Position numbers and translations under genes: made by a program | The notes under the pieces: model-generated | Seen by the model: the letters and a program-made list of their open reading frames with translations, nothing else | Database searches by the model: none | What the model was told of the DNA's origin: nothing | Shown: one piece after another, positions 11,262 to 18,538 of the stretch | Layout of the letters: each line of letters begins with the position of its first letter | How positions within the stretch are numbered: position 1 is the stretch's first letter | Assembly (NCBI GenBank): GCA_017447725.1 | Contig: JAFSMX010000013.1 | Span: 1-41,240, forward strand | Length of the DNA stretch: 41,240 nucleotides | Direction: 5' to 3' | Source: Bacilli bacterium | GTDB taxonomy: Bacteria > Bacillota_I > Bacilli_A > RFN20 > CAG-826

Positions 11262-12522
11262 TTCTAAACCTCAACAGTTTTTCGATATCACTAACTTCTT
11301 TAATGATGTTCTTAGAAAGGACTTCACGACCATTTTCAGTTACTAAAACATCGTCTTCAATACGAATACCAATGTTATATTCAGCAAAATATAATCCTGG
11401 TTCACAGGTAATGACGTTTCCAGCAACTAGAGCACTACTACGATCTGTTCCATCATGGGTGTCTAGACCTAAATGATGGGAGACACTATGGTAGTAAACA
11501 CGAGTGATTTCTTCTTTAGAAGAGATTAAACCCTTTGCAAAGCATTCTTCAGCAAGGAAGTTCTTCGCGAAATCGTTTAATTCAACGAGTGTAATTCCCG
11601 GGCGAATGAAGTTAATTGTAGCCTTGTTACACTCTAAAACGATTTCGTAGATCTTCTTTTGAAGATCGCTGAATTTTCCATTAATTGGGAAGGTACGTGA
11701 AATATCCGCGGAATAATGGGATTTCGCCGCACCTAAATCAAATAAAACGAGTTCTCCATCGTTAAGCATATCTTTGGCTTCTGGATAATGGAGGATGACA
11801 CCGTTTTTTCCACTAGCAATGATCGTATCAAAAGCTAATGTTGTTCCGTATTCTTCCATAATGGAATATTCAAAGGCGTTACGTAAATTATATTCATATC
11901 GACCTTGTTTCATGACACGTAATGCATTGCGAATTCCAAGGTCTGTTGTTTCAATTGCTTCACGAATACAGTCGATTTCTGCTGGTGATTTCACCATTCT
12001 TTCTTTTAAAATCATCTCATTTACATCGATGATTTTAGTTTGACATTTCTTCTTTAATTCTTCAGCGTAATGAACTGTGGAAACACATTCATCAATCTTT
12101 AATTCTTTTTCTAAATCAAGATAGACTTGGTCAATTTGGCCGAAATGAGACATGTTATTTGAGAATGCAGCTTCAATCTTTCCTTCAAATGTCGAACGCA
12201 TTAAGACTGTTTCAATACCAGAGATTTCTCTAGCTTCTTCAACAGTCATCTTAATACCAGTCCATTTCTCGATTTTTTCATTTTTTTCATCAATAAAAAG
12301 ATATTCACCAATTTCTCCATCGCATTTTACTAGTAAAAGAACAGAGTTTTCTTGTTCAATTCCAGTTAAATAGTAGAAATTACGGTTAATATCAAACGGG
12401 AAAGAGGCATCTCCACTTTTCTTTCTAGCTTGTCCAGCAAAAAGAATGAGTAGAGAATTATTCTCTAACTTATCTAAGATTTTATTTCTTCTTGAAGAAT
12501 ATTCGTTTGAGTTAATCATCAT
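11254..12522 (-). CDS. pepP: Xaa-Pro aminopeptidase (M24 family)
   Basis: Cytoplasmic dinuclear metallopeptidase that removes an N-terminal residue before proline. It has 422 residues: a creatinase-like N-terminal domain, then a pita-bread catalytic domain. The five metal ligands are visible in order in FDLGAAKSHYSADISRTF (two Asp), HSVSHHLGLDTHD (His), CEPGLYF (Glu) and RIEDDV (Glu). Two ATGs (12522 and 12519) stand after the Shine-Dalgarno AAGGTG, so the start is uncertain by one codon. It lies 9 bp after yigZ and overlaps glpK. Confidence 0.93.
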   Translation of the reverse strand: MMINSNEYSSRRNKILDKLENNSLLILFAGQARKKSGDASFPFDINRNFYYLTGIEQENSVLLLVKCDGEIGEYLFIDEKNEKIEKWTGIKMTVEEAREISGIETVLMRSTFEGKIEAAFSNNMSHFGQIDQVYLDLEKELKIDECVSTVHYAEELKKKCQTKIIDVNEMILKERMVKSPAEIDCIREAIETTDLGIRNALRVMKQGRYEYNLRNAFEYSIMEEYGTTLAFDTIIASGKNGVILHYPEAKDMLNDGELVLFDLGAAKSHYSADISRTFPINGKFSDLQKKIYEIVLECNKATINFIRPGITLVELNDFAKNFLAEECFAKGLISSKEEITRVYYHSVSHHLGLDTHDGTDRSSALVAGNVITCEPGLYFAEYNIGIRIEDDVLVTENGREVLSKNIIKEVSDIEKLLRFRNE

Positions 12523-12531
12523 TACACCTTC

Positions 12532-13125
12532 TTATCTATGATAAATTGTTTTGGTTCCAACGACTTCTAAGTGGGAGTGTGGGAAATGGTTTACTAATGT
12601 TTCCCCAATTTCTTCAGGGGCTAAAACATCAACTTTTATTGTATCTTCATATTGGACATTTTCCAATGAAAATGAATCCATCTTAGCGAGATGTTTTAAT
12701 TCATCAAATTGGGAATAAGTTAATTCAACTCGGTAGACATAAACCTGTTCAATCTCAAGTAAATCGGCACTTTCGACAACTTGAACACCGGTTTCTAAGT
12801 AGGTTGACATGAGTCGAGATGCACCAAGCAAAACCCCACCAAAATATCGCACAACTACCAGCAAAACCTCATCCATTTCCTTTTTTTCAAGTAGATTCAT
12901 GAGTGGTCTTCCAGCAGTCTTTGCTGGTTCTCCATCATCACTACATTTCTTTTGTCCGTGGATAGAGTAGGCATAACAATAATGTTTTGCTTTTGGGTAT
13001 TGTTTCTTAATTTCGGTTAAATAGTTTTTAACTTCGCTCACATCTTTAACGTGAAGTAAAATACCGATAAAACTTGATCGGTCACGAATTAGCGTTATTT
13101 CTCTTCTCTCTAAGATGGTTACCAC
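12532..13125 (-). CDS. yigZ: YigZ/IMPACT family protein
   Basis: A 197-residue protein with the UPF0029 signature: HYCYAYSIHGQKKCSDDGEPAKTAG, then VVVRYFGGVLLGASRL, then a C-terminal DUF1949-like domain. Family members bind RNA or ribosomes in eukaryotes (IMPACT); the bacterial role is not settled. No in-frame ATG is available early, so the start is taken as the GTG at 13125. A TATAAT (13138-13133, minus strand) ends 7 nt before it, and no Shine-Dalgarno is present. It heads the yigZ-pepP-glpK operon. Confidence 0.9.
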   Translation of the reverse strand: MVTILERREITLIRDRSSFIGILLHVKDVSEVKNYLTEIKKQYPKAKHYCYAYSIHGQKKCSDDGEPAKTAGRPLMNLLEKKEMDEVLLVVVRYFGGVLLGASRLMSTYLETGVQVVESADLLEIEQVYVYRVELTYSQFDELKHLAKMDSFSLENVQYEDTIKVDVLAPEEIGETLVNHFPHSHLEVVGTKTIYHR

Positions 13126-13132
13126 GTGTTTA

Positions 13133-13163
13133 ATTATACATTTTAGAAATTAAATTGTATAAT
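13133..13163. promoter_or_regulatory. Two-fold symmetric divergent promoter (yigZ / CPBP gene)
   Basis: ATTATACA (13133-13140), 15 bp, TGTATAAT (13156-13163): a perfect inverted repeat. Each arm provides a TATAAT -10 on one strand and a TATACA -35 on the other, 17 bp apart in both directions. The start codons lie 7 nt (yigZ) and 10 nt (CPBP gene) past the -10 boxes. The same layout recurs at 31754-31784. Confidence 0.65.
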
Positions 13164-13173
13164 CAGTTTAATT

Positions 13174-13989
13174 ATGAACAAGAAATGTCCATATTGTGAA
13201 AAGGAATATCCAGAGGTCAGTCGATACTGTCCTTATTGCGGATCCCCTAATCCAGCATACAAACAAATCAAAGGTCCAAGTCTCCAAATTGCTCGACAAA
13301 TTCTTTTGTTTGTGATTGGTTTTATCGGTTTCCAAATTGTTGGTACACTTCTTGAAGTTCCGTTTTATTTCAAAGCAATAAGTGATTTTGGATCAGACAA
13401 AAAAGCAATTGTTGAATATTTAACCAGTGCACCAATATCGATGTTTATCAATTCTTTTTCGTATTGCATTATCTTTACTGTTTTAACGTTTGTTGCAAAG
13501 CCTGGATTAAGAAATCTATTCCAGTCATTTAAGGATAGGAAACCTTATATTGCTGCTCTCATCGCAATGGCATGTATTTATGGATTTAACATTGCTTATA
13601 ACATCTTTCTAAATTCTCTTGGTGTTAGCGCTAGCGCAAACAATAACCAAAGTACGCTTGATTCGATTGTTAAAGATTATCAACTTATCTCTTTGATTGT
13701 GTTTGGCATAATGGGACCAATTTGTGAAGAATTAACTTATCGAGTTGGCTTGTTTGATTGTGTAAAAAGAAAGAATCGCTATTTAGCATACGCCGTCACA
13801 ATTATTGTATTCACTTTGATTCACTTTGACTTTGCCTCAACCAATATGGTGAATGAATTACTCAATATTCCGTTCTACGCTGTTGCGGCATTTGCATTCA
13901 CATTTATTTATGACCAATATGGATTTGCTGCATCGGTTACAGCACACATTACGAATAACTTAATTTCAATTATTATTTCCATTATTTAA
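13174..13989 (+). CDS. Zinc-ribbon CPBP-family intramembrane protease
   Basis: A 271-residue membrane protein. It starts with a zinc ribbon (C5-C8, C19-C22), followed by about seven hydrophobic helices. The CPBP/CAAX-protease (ABI) motifs are intact: EE185-186xxxR190, F213xxxH217 and H258xxxN261. Such proteins are membrane-embedded endopeptidases or scaffolds, some giving bacteriocin self-immunity, but the substrate here cannot be read. The start has no Shine-Dalgarno; TATAAT ends 10 nt before it. It is 1 bp from the following TraX-like gene, in one operon with thioredoxin. Confidence 0.9.
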   Translation: MNKKCPYCEKEYPEVSRYCPYCGSPNPAYKQIKGPSLQIARQILLFVIGFIGFQIVGTLLEVPFYFKAISDFGSDKKAIVEYLTSAPISMFINSFSYCIIFTVLTFVAKPGLRNLFQSFKDRKPYIAALIAMACIYGFNIAYNIFLNSLGVSASANNNQSTLDSIVKDYQLISLIVFGIMGPICEELTYRVGLFDCVKRKNRYLAYAVTIIVFTLIHFDFASTNMVNELLNIPFYAVAAFAFTFIYDQYGFAASVTAHITNNLISIIISII

Positions 13990-13990
13990 T

Positions 13991-14842
13991 ATGACTCAAA
14001 AGTTTTCCTACCACATCTTCTCATCATTCTGGATTAAGGTTGTTGCCTTATTTTTAATGACACTAGATCACGTAGCAAAATTTATGTATTTTAACGGAAT
14101 TTCACCGCAAATCGCGGATATTTTAGAAATTATTGGTCGTTTGGGATTCCCATTATTTATCCTTCTTTTAGTGGAGGGAGTAAGGCACACCAGAAACTTT
14201 GGAAAATACATTCTTCGATTAGGAATATTGGCTGGTGCAGTTCTACTTGGGCAGATTGTTATCCACCACTTTTTCATGGATATTTATGGGTTTTATTCAC
14301 CAATCATTGATTTGGTTTTATGTGCCTTAACTTTATATTTATTAAAACAAAGAAATAAGAAGTCTTTCTTAGCGATCATTCCGATTGCCTATATTCTTCT
14401 TTCCTTTGTTGTCATGGTTTTAGAAAACGCTAATGACATCGAAATCTGGTGGTTCCCATTCTATTTAAGAAGTGGATATAACATTTTTGCATTACTGATT
14501 TCTCTAGGATTTTTCTATGCCTATCCATTAGCAAAAGTAATGATGAAAAACTTTGGTAATAGTGTGGATAATTTAGAAGGAACCGCTTATGAAAGAGTGT
14601 TTGTAAACACATTGATGTGTTTCGTTCTATTTCTAACAGTCCTTATTATCTATTTAATCAGTCTTGTTCCATATGCTGATATTTATCACATTGCGCATGA
14701 ATCATATTCTGTACTTGCTGTTATATTTATCTTTATGTATAGCGGAGAACTTGGATATAATAAGAACTGGTTTAAGTATGGCGCCTACGTCTACTTCCCG
14801 TTACATATTGCGATTATTTTCTTATTCTTTTTACTCATCTAG
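13991..14842 (+). CDS. TraX-family membrane protein
   Basis: A 283-residue integral membrane protein with about eight hydrophobic segments. The N-terminal MTLDHVAKFMYF and IIGRLGFPLFILLLVEGVRHTRN blocks match the TraX family. TraX acetylates F-pilin in E. coli, but chromosomal homologues in Firmicutes have no pilin and probably acylate another substrate. It ends in TAG, which overlaps the Shine-Dalgarno of the thioredoxin gene. Confidence 0.85.
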   Translation: MTQKFSYHIFSSFWIKVVALFLMTLDHVAKFMYFNGISPQIADILEIIGRLGFPLFILLLVEGVRHTRNFGKYILRLGILAGAVLLGQIVIHHFFMDIYGFYSPIIDLVLCALTLYLLKQRNKKSFLAIIPIAYILLSFVVMVLENANDIEIWWFPFYLRSGYNIFALLISLGFFYAYPLAKVMMKNFGNSVDNLEGTAYERVFVNTLMCFVLFLTVLIIYLISLVPYADIYHIAHESYSVLAVIFIFMYSGELGYNKNWFKYGAYVYFPLHIAIIFLFFLLI

Positions 14843-14853
14843 GAGGAGTTATC

Positions 14854-15153
14854 ATGATTAAACATTTAGAAAAAGAAGCTGATTTCGAATCAGAAATTAA
14901 ACATGGTCGAGTTCTTGTCGACTTCTATGCCGATTGGTGTGGCCCATGCCAAATGCTCGCACCAAACCTCGAACAACTTTCTAAAGAAGACGATATTAAG
15001 ATCGTTAAGATTGATGTTGATTCATTACCAGGAATTGCTCGTACATATCGCGTCATGGCTATCCCAACACTACTTCTCTTTGAGAATGGTCAATTAAAGA
15101 AGCGCGAAACGGCTTATATGCCTATCGAACAATTACGTCGTTTCGTTTCTTAA
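14854..15153 (+). CDS. trxA: Thioredoxin
   Basis: Cytoplasmic dithiol oxidoreductase. It has 99 residues, a few shorter than usual. The active site WCGPC is intact (C29, C32), preceded by FYAD, and the cis-proline is in MAIPTLLLF. The C-terminal helix ends in EQLRRFV. The Shine-Dalgarno TAGGAGGAG comes from the end of the TraX-like gene. Two tRNA genes follow. Confidence 0.95.
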   Translation: MIKHLEKEADFESEIKHGRVLVDFYADWCGPCQMLAPNLEQLSKEDDIKIVKIDVDSLPGIARTYRVMAIPTLLLFENGQLKKRETAYMPIEQLRRFVS

Positions 15154-15205
15154 AAAATACTCTTTTCAATACGAATAAGATGTGATAACATTTATCTCGC
15201 ACTGA

Positions 15206-15281
15206 GGACCGTTGGTATATCGGTTTATTATGCCTCCCTGTCACGGAGGCGAGAGGGGTTCGACTCCCCTACGGTCCGCCA
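15206..15281 (+). tRNA. tRNA-Asp (GUC)
   Basis: Acceptor stem GGACCGT/ACGGTCC, anticodon stem CCTCC/GGAGG with loop CTGTCAC (anticodon GTC), T-arm GGGG TTCGACT CCCC, and an encoded CCA end. It is 6 bp upstream of tRNA-Gly, probably in the same transcript. Confidence 0.95.
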
Positions 15282-15287
15282 GACAGT

Positions 15288-15361
15288 GCAGATGTAGTTC
15301 AGTGGTAGAACATCAGCCTTCCAAGCTGATTATGCGGGTTCGATTCCCGTCATCTGCTCCA
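15288..15361 (+). tRNA. tRNA-Gly (UCC)
   Basis: Acceptor stem GCAGATG/CATCTGC, anticodon loop CTTCCAA (anticodon TCC) within a TCAGC/GCTGA stem, T-arm CGGG TTCGATT CCCG, and an encoded CCA. A terminator follows within 20 bp. Confidence 0.95.
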
Positions 15362-15378
15362 CTTGATAATGTTATATG

Positions 15379-15403
15379 GTTTCGAGAGATCGAAACTTTT
15401 TTT
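15379..15403 (+). terminator. Terminator of the tRNA-Asp/tRNA-Gly transcript
   Basis: GTTTCGA, loop GAGA, TCGAAAC and seven T: a textbook intrinsic terminator. Confidence 0.9.
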
Positions 15404-15447
15404 ATACCAAAAGAAAGTTAGAAAATAAAATTAATACTAATTTTTTG

Positions 15448-15456
15448 TGATATGAT
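15448..15456 (+). promoter_or_regulatory. Extended -10 of the zinc-ribbon protein gene
   Basis: TGATATGAT, a TGn-extended -10, 24 bp upstream of the start at 15481, with the Shine-Dalgarno GGAGA in between. Confidence 0.5.
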
Positions 15457-15480
15457 TAAGTTGAAATTGGAGAAAAGAAT

Positions 15481-15807
15481 ATGAAATATTGTCCACATTG
15501 CGGCACCGAATTAGCCGAAGATGCTCGTTTCTGTTCTAGCTGTGGTTGCCCAGTAAATACCGGTAATCTACCAGCAAATAGAGCTGAAGAACCTGTTATC
15601 CGTACAGTCGCTAAAGTCTTTATGATTATTTCCACTGTGTTATGCGGATTTGCGATTATTCCACTTTGCTGGATGATCCCGATGACTGTTCACTATTTTA
15701 ATGTTACTGAAAGAGGCGAAAAGGCAACTGCTACTTTCGCTGTTTGCACACTTCTATTTTGCAGTTTAGTTGCTGGCATCTTAATGCTAGTTGATGATGA
15801 TCGATAA
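15481..15807 (+). CDS. Zinc-ribbon membrane protein
   Basis: A 108-residue protein of unknown function. A double-CxxC zinc ribbon (KYCPHCG, RFCSSCGCPV) occupies residues 3-25, a linker follows, and two transmembrane helices span about residues 44-65 and 85-103. Similar small proteins are common in Firmicutes. The Shine-Dalgarno TTGGAGA supports the ATG. It is followed by rdgB, whose start lies 1 bp past its stop. Confidence 0.85.
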   Translation: MKYCPHCGTELAEDARFCSSCGCPVNTGNLPANRAEEPVIRTVAKVFMIISTVLCGFAIIPLCWMIPMTVHYFNVTERGEKATATFAVCTLLFCSLVAGILMLVDDDR

Positions 15808-15808
15808 A

Positions 15809-16402
15809 ATGTTTGATTTATTAGTTGCTACAAATAACGCCCATAAGATCCATGAGTATGAAGAAATGTTTTCTCCATACGGAATTAAAGTTCATTCTCC
15901 AAAAGAGCTTGGTATTCATGTTGATCCAGATGAAAACGGGACAACTTTTGAAGCGAATTCGTTGATAAAAGCTAAAGCTTTGCAAGAATTTACTAAGATG
16001 CCTTTAATCGCTGATGACTCAGGATTATGTGTGAACGCCTTAAATGGATTCCCAGGATTACATACAGCTCGTTTTGCTTCAGAAAATGGCGGCAATGCAA
16101 TAGCTAATCTAAAATTAATTGAGATGTTAAAAGACTACGAAGATAAAACTGCAAACTTTGTTTGTGTGATTACTCTTTTAAACGTTGAAGATCAACCAGT
16201 TGTCTTTAAAGGTGTTTGCCCAGGAAAGATTCTTCCTGCGCCTCAAGGAGAGCATGGATTTGGTTATGATCCAATCTTTTATAGTAATGAAGCGAAGATT
16301 TGTTTTGGAATTGCTCCAGAAGAAGTCAAAAACACTTATTCACATCGTGCTTTAGCGTTAAAACAACTACTAAGTTATTTAAAAACAAAACATTTAATTT
16401 AA
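15809..16402 (+). CDS. rdgB: RdgB/HAM1 non-canonical purine NTP pyrophosphatase
   Basis: Hydrolyses dITP, ITP and XTP to monophosphates, keeping damaged purines out of nucleic acids. It has 197 residues with LLVATNNAHKIHEYEE at the N-terminus, PLIADDSGLCVNALNGFPGLHTARFA in the middle and GEHGFGYDPIF and the SHRALAL end, all family hallmarks. In-frame TTG/ATG codons at 15791-15797 lie inside the previous gene; the ATG at 15809 places LLVATNN at the usual distance from the N-terminus. No clear Shine-Dalgarno is seen. Confidence 0.95.
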   Translation: MFDLLVATNNAHKIHEYEEMFSPYGIKVHSPKELGIHVDPDENGTTFEANSLIKAKALQEFTKMPLIADDSGLCVNALNGFPGLHTARFASENGGNAIANLKLIEMLKDYEDKTANFVCVITLLNVEDQPVVFKGVCPGKILPAPQGEHGFGYDPIFYSNEAKICFGIAPEEVKNTYSHRALALKQLLSYLKTKHLI

Positions 16403-16435
16403 TTATTATTAATCTTTGCTATAATACATATCGCT

Positions 16436-16523
16436 GGAGCAGTACCCAAGAGGCTCAAGGGGACGGTTTGCTAAACCGTTAGATCGGGTTACCGGTGCAT
16501 GGGTTCGAACCCCATCTGCTCCG
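16436..16523 (+). tRNA. tRNA-Ser (GCU)
   Basis: Long variable arm (class II). Acceptor stem GGAGCAG/CTGCTCC, anticodon stem ACGGT/ACCGT with loop TTGCTAA (anticodon GCT), T-arm ATGGG TTCGAAC CCCAT. The sequence after the discriminator G is CCCA, so an exact CCA is not encoded. A TATAAT lies at 16420-16425. Confidence 0.95.
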
Positions 16524-16533
16524 CCCACTAACT

Positions 16534-16559
16534 AGACTAGGCTATGCTTAGTCTTTTTA
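16534..16559 (+). terminator. Terminator of tRNA-Ser (GCU)
   Basis: AGACTAGGC, loop TAT, GCTTAGTCT (one G-T pair) and a T run. Confidence 0.85.
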
Positions 16560-16588
16560 TTTTTCATTATTTATTAGATAATTAATTT

Positions 16589-17029
16589 ATGATTCAGAAC
16601 ACTTTTAACGAAGAATTTATAAAGAAAGATAAATCCCATCAACAAAAGAGAACCAAACTCACGATTATGTGCATGGTTTATAAAGATGATGGATCTTTTC
16701 TTGTAGAAAATCGTGTTAAAAAGGATTGGCCAGGATTAACTTTTCCAGGTGGACACGTGGAAGATGATGAATACATCACTGATGCTGTCGTTCGCGAGAT
16801 GAAAGAAGAGACTGGTTTAACTGTTTCTAACATAGAACCACGTGGATATATTGAATGGAACAACTTCGGAGATGATGTTCGTCATCTCGCGATGCTATTT
16901 AAAACGAAATCCTTTGAAGGACAAGTCAAGTCTTCCAAAGAAGGTGAAATATTCTTCATTAAAGAGGCGGATATTGAGAAGTATCCACTCTCTAATGACT
17001 TCCTAAAAATCTACGAATTATTAAAGTAA
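16589..17029 (+). CDS. NUDIX hydrolase
   Basis: A 146-residue nucleotide-diphosphate hydrolase. The Nudix box Gx5Ex7REUxEExGU is complete: G55, E61, R69, E70, E73, E74, G76. The overall shape resembles MutT/8-oxo-dGTP-type enzymes of Firmicutes, but the substrate cannot be fixed from sequence. There is no Shine-Dalgarno; a GATAAT at 16577-16582 ends 6 nt before the ATG, suggesting a leaderless message. The gene stands alone between two terminators. Confidence 0.92.
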   Translation: MIQNTFNEEFIKKDKSHQQKRTKLTIMCMVYKDDGSFLVENRVKKDWPGLTFPGGHVEDDEYITDAVVREMKEETGLTVSNIEPRGYIEWNNFGDDVRHLAMLFKTKSFEGQVKSSKEGEIFFIKEADIEKYPLSNDFLKIYELLK

Positions 17030-17046
17030 AATATTCAAGAATTGCA

Positions 17047-17077
17047 AAAAAAGAACCAGCAAATCCTGGTTCTTTTC
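17047..17077. terminator. Bidirectional terminator carrying the AACCAG palindrome
   Basis: AAAAGAACCAG, CAAAT, CCTGGTTCTTTT between the converging NUDIX and proS genes. Core copy B (17053-17072) differs from copy A by one loop base. Confidence 0.9.
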
Positions 17078-17089
17078 ACTTTTTGCTAA

Positions 17090-18520
17090 TTAGTAAGCTC
17101 TAGCAAAGAAGACTACTTTTTCGGCCTTCTTACCACAGACTAAGCACTTATGTTCGAATGGTACTTGATCGAATGGTAAGCAACGAGCTGTGGCTTGATA
17201 AAGTTCTTTAATTTTATCTTCACAAGCTTGATCACCGCACCACATGACTTTGGCATATCCACCACGGTCAAGAATTTGACCAAGTTCTTCAATGGAATGA
17301 GCTTCTGTTGTATGTTCAAGAAGATATTTAAATGCTTTTTGATACATTTCGTGATGAATGATTTCCATTAAGCTAGAAACTTCCTTCACCACATCTTCTT
17401 CTTTAGTAACAAGTTTTTGACCATCGTTACGTTTAGCTAGAACGCAAACACCGTTAGCAATATCACGAGGACCAACTTCTAAACGAAGTGGAATACCTTT
17501 CATTTCGTATTCAGCATATTTCCAACCGGGTGAACGATCAGAGTCATCAAGTTTTACACGAATTCCAGCTTTCTTAAGAACTTCATAATATTCTTTAGCT
17601 TTCTTGATGACTTCTGGGTTTTTCATCATAACTGGAATAATGACGACCTGGATTGGTGCGACCTTTGGTGGAAGAACTAATCCGTTATCATCACCATGGA
17701 CCATGATGATTGAACCAAGCAATCTTGTCGAGACTCCCCAGGAAGTTTGGAATGGTGCTTGAAGTTTATTTTCTCTATTAGAGAAAGAGATTCCGAATGC
17801 TTTAGCAAATCCATCACCAAAGTAGTGTGTTGTTCCACTTTGTAAAGCTTTGCCATCTGGCATTAATGCTTCAATGGAATAAGTTTCTTTTGCACCAGCA
17901 AATTTCTCTTTATCAGTTTTAATACCTTTAACGAATGGAACAGCTAATAAGTCACGTCCCATTTCATCATAGATTTCAAGCATGCGAAGAGCATCTTTTC
18001 GAGCCTCTTCTTCGTTTTCATACATCGTATGACCTTCTTGCCAAAGGAATTCGCTACCTCTTAGGAATGGACGGGTTGTTTTTTCCCAGCGGACAACGCT
18101 GCACCATTGGTTATAACGTTTTGGAAGATCACGGTATGATTCAATAATGTTTTTATAGTGTTCACAAAATAAAACTTCACTTGTTGGGCGAATAATGAGT
18201 TCGTCATCAAGAACGTTTTTACCACCTTTAGTAGCAATTAATGTTTCTGGAGCAAAGCCACTAACGTGGTCTTTTTCCTTTTGGAATAATGAACTTGGAA
18301 TAACTAAAGGCATGTAGACATTTTCTACACCAACATTTTTAAATTTCGCATCTAAATAATGTTGAATTTCTTCCCAGATGGCATAGCCATAAGGACGATA
18401 AATAATAAAACCTTTGACTGAACTATAATCCATTAGTTCAGCTTTTTTACAGACGTCTGTATACCACTGGGCAAAGTCGTCTTCTTGGCGTGTAATAGCG
18501 TCATTTTTCATTTGTGCCAT
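17090..18520 (-). CDS. proS: Prolyl-tRNA synthetase, archaeal/eukaryotic (short) type
   Basis: Charges tRNA-Pro. The 476-residue class II enzyme lacks the editing insertion of the long bacterial ProS and has the archaeal/eukaryotic-type layout also found in Mollicutes and some Firmicutes. Visible motifs include motif 2-like SVVRWEKTTRPFLRGSEFLWQEGHT, TSWGVSTRLLGSIIMVHGDDNGLVLPP, and a C-terminal zinc-binding region with C443-like CGDQACE and CLVCGKK. The Shine-Dalgarno AAAGGAG is only 3 nt from the ATG at 18526 but 8 nt from the ATG at 18520, so the latter (MAQMKND) is chosen. It follows the EAL-like gene by 19 bp. Confidence 0.95.
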   Translation of the reverse strand: MAQMKNDAITRQEDDFAQWYTDVCKKAELMDYSSVKGFIIYRPYGYAIWEEIQHYLDAKFKNVGVENVYMPLVIPSSLFQKEKDHVSGFAPETLIATKGGKNVLDDELIIRPTSEVLFCEHYKNIIESYRDLPKRYNQWCSVVRWEKTTRPFLRGSEFLWQEGHTMYENEEEARKDALRMLEIYDEMGRDLLAVPFVKGIKTDKEKFAGAKETYSIEALMPDGKALQSGTTHYFGDGFAKAFGISFSNRENKLQAPFQTSWGVSTRLLGSIIMVHGDDNGLVLPPKVAPIQVVIIPVMMKNPEVIKKAKEYYEVLKKAGIRVKLDDSDRSPGWKYAEYEMKGIPLRLEVGPRDIANGVCVLAKRNDGQKLVTKEEDVVKEVSSLMEIIHHEMYQKAFKYLLEHTTEAHSIEELGQILDRGGYAKVMWCGDQACEDKIKELYQATARCLPFDQVPFEHKCLVCGKKAEKVVFFARAY

Positions 18521-18538
18521 AAACATCTCTCCTTTATA

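Noticed and set aside
15212-15421. Open frame across tRNA-Asp and tRNA-Gly
   Set aside because: It is produced by two clear tRNA genes and their terminator.
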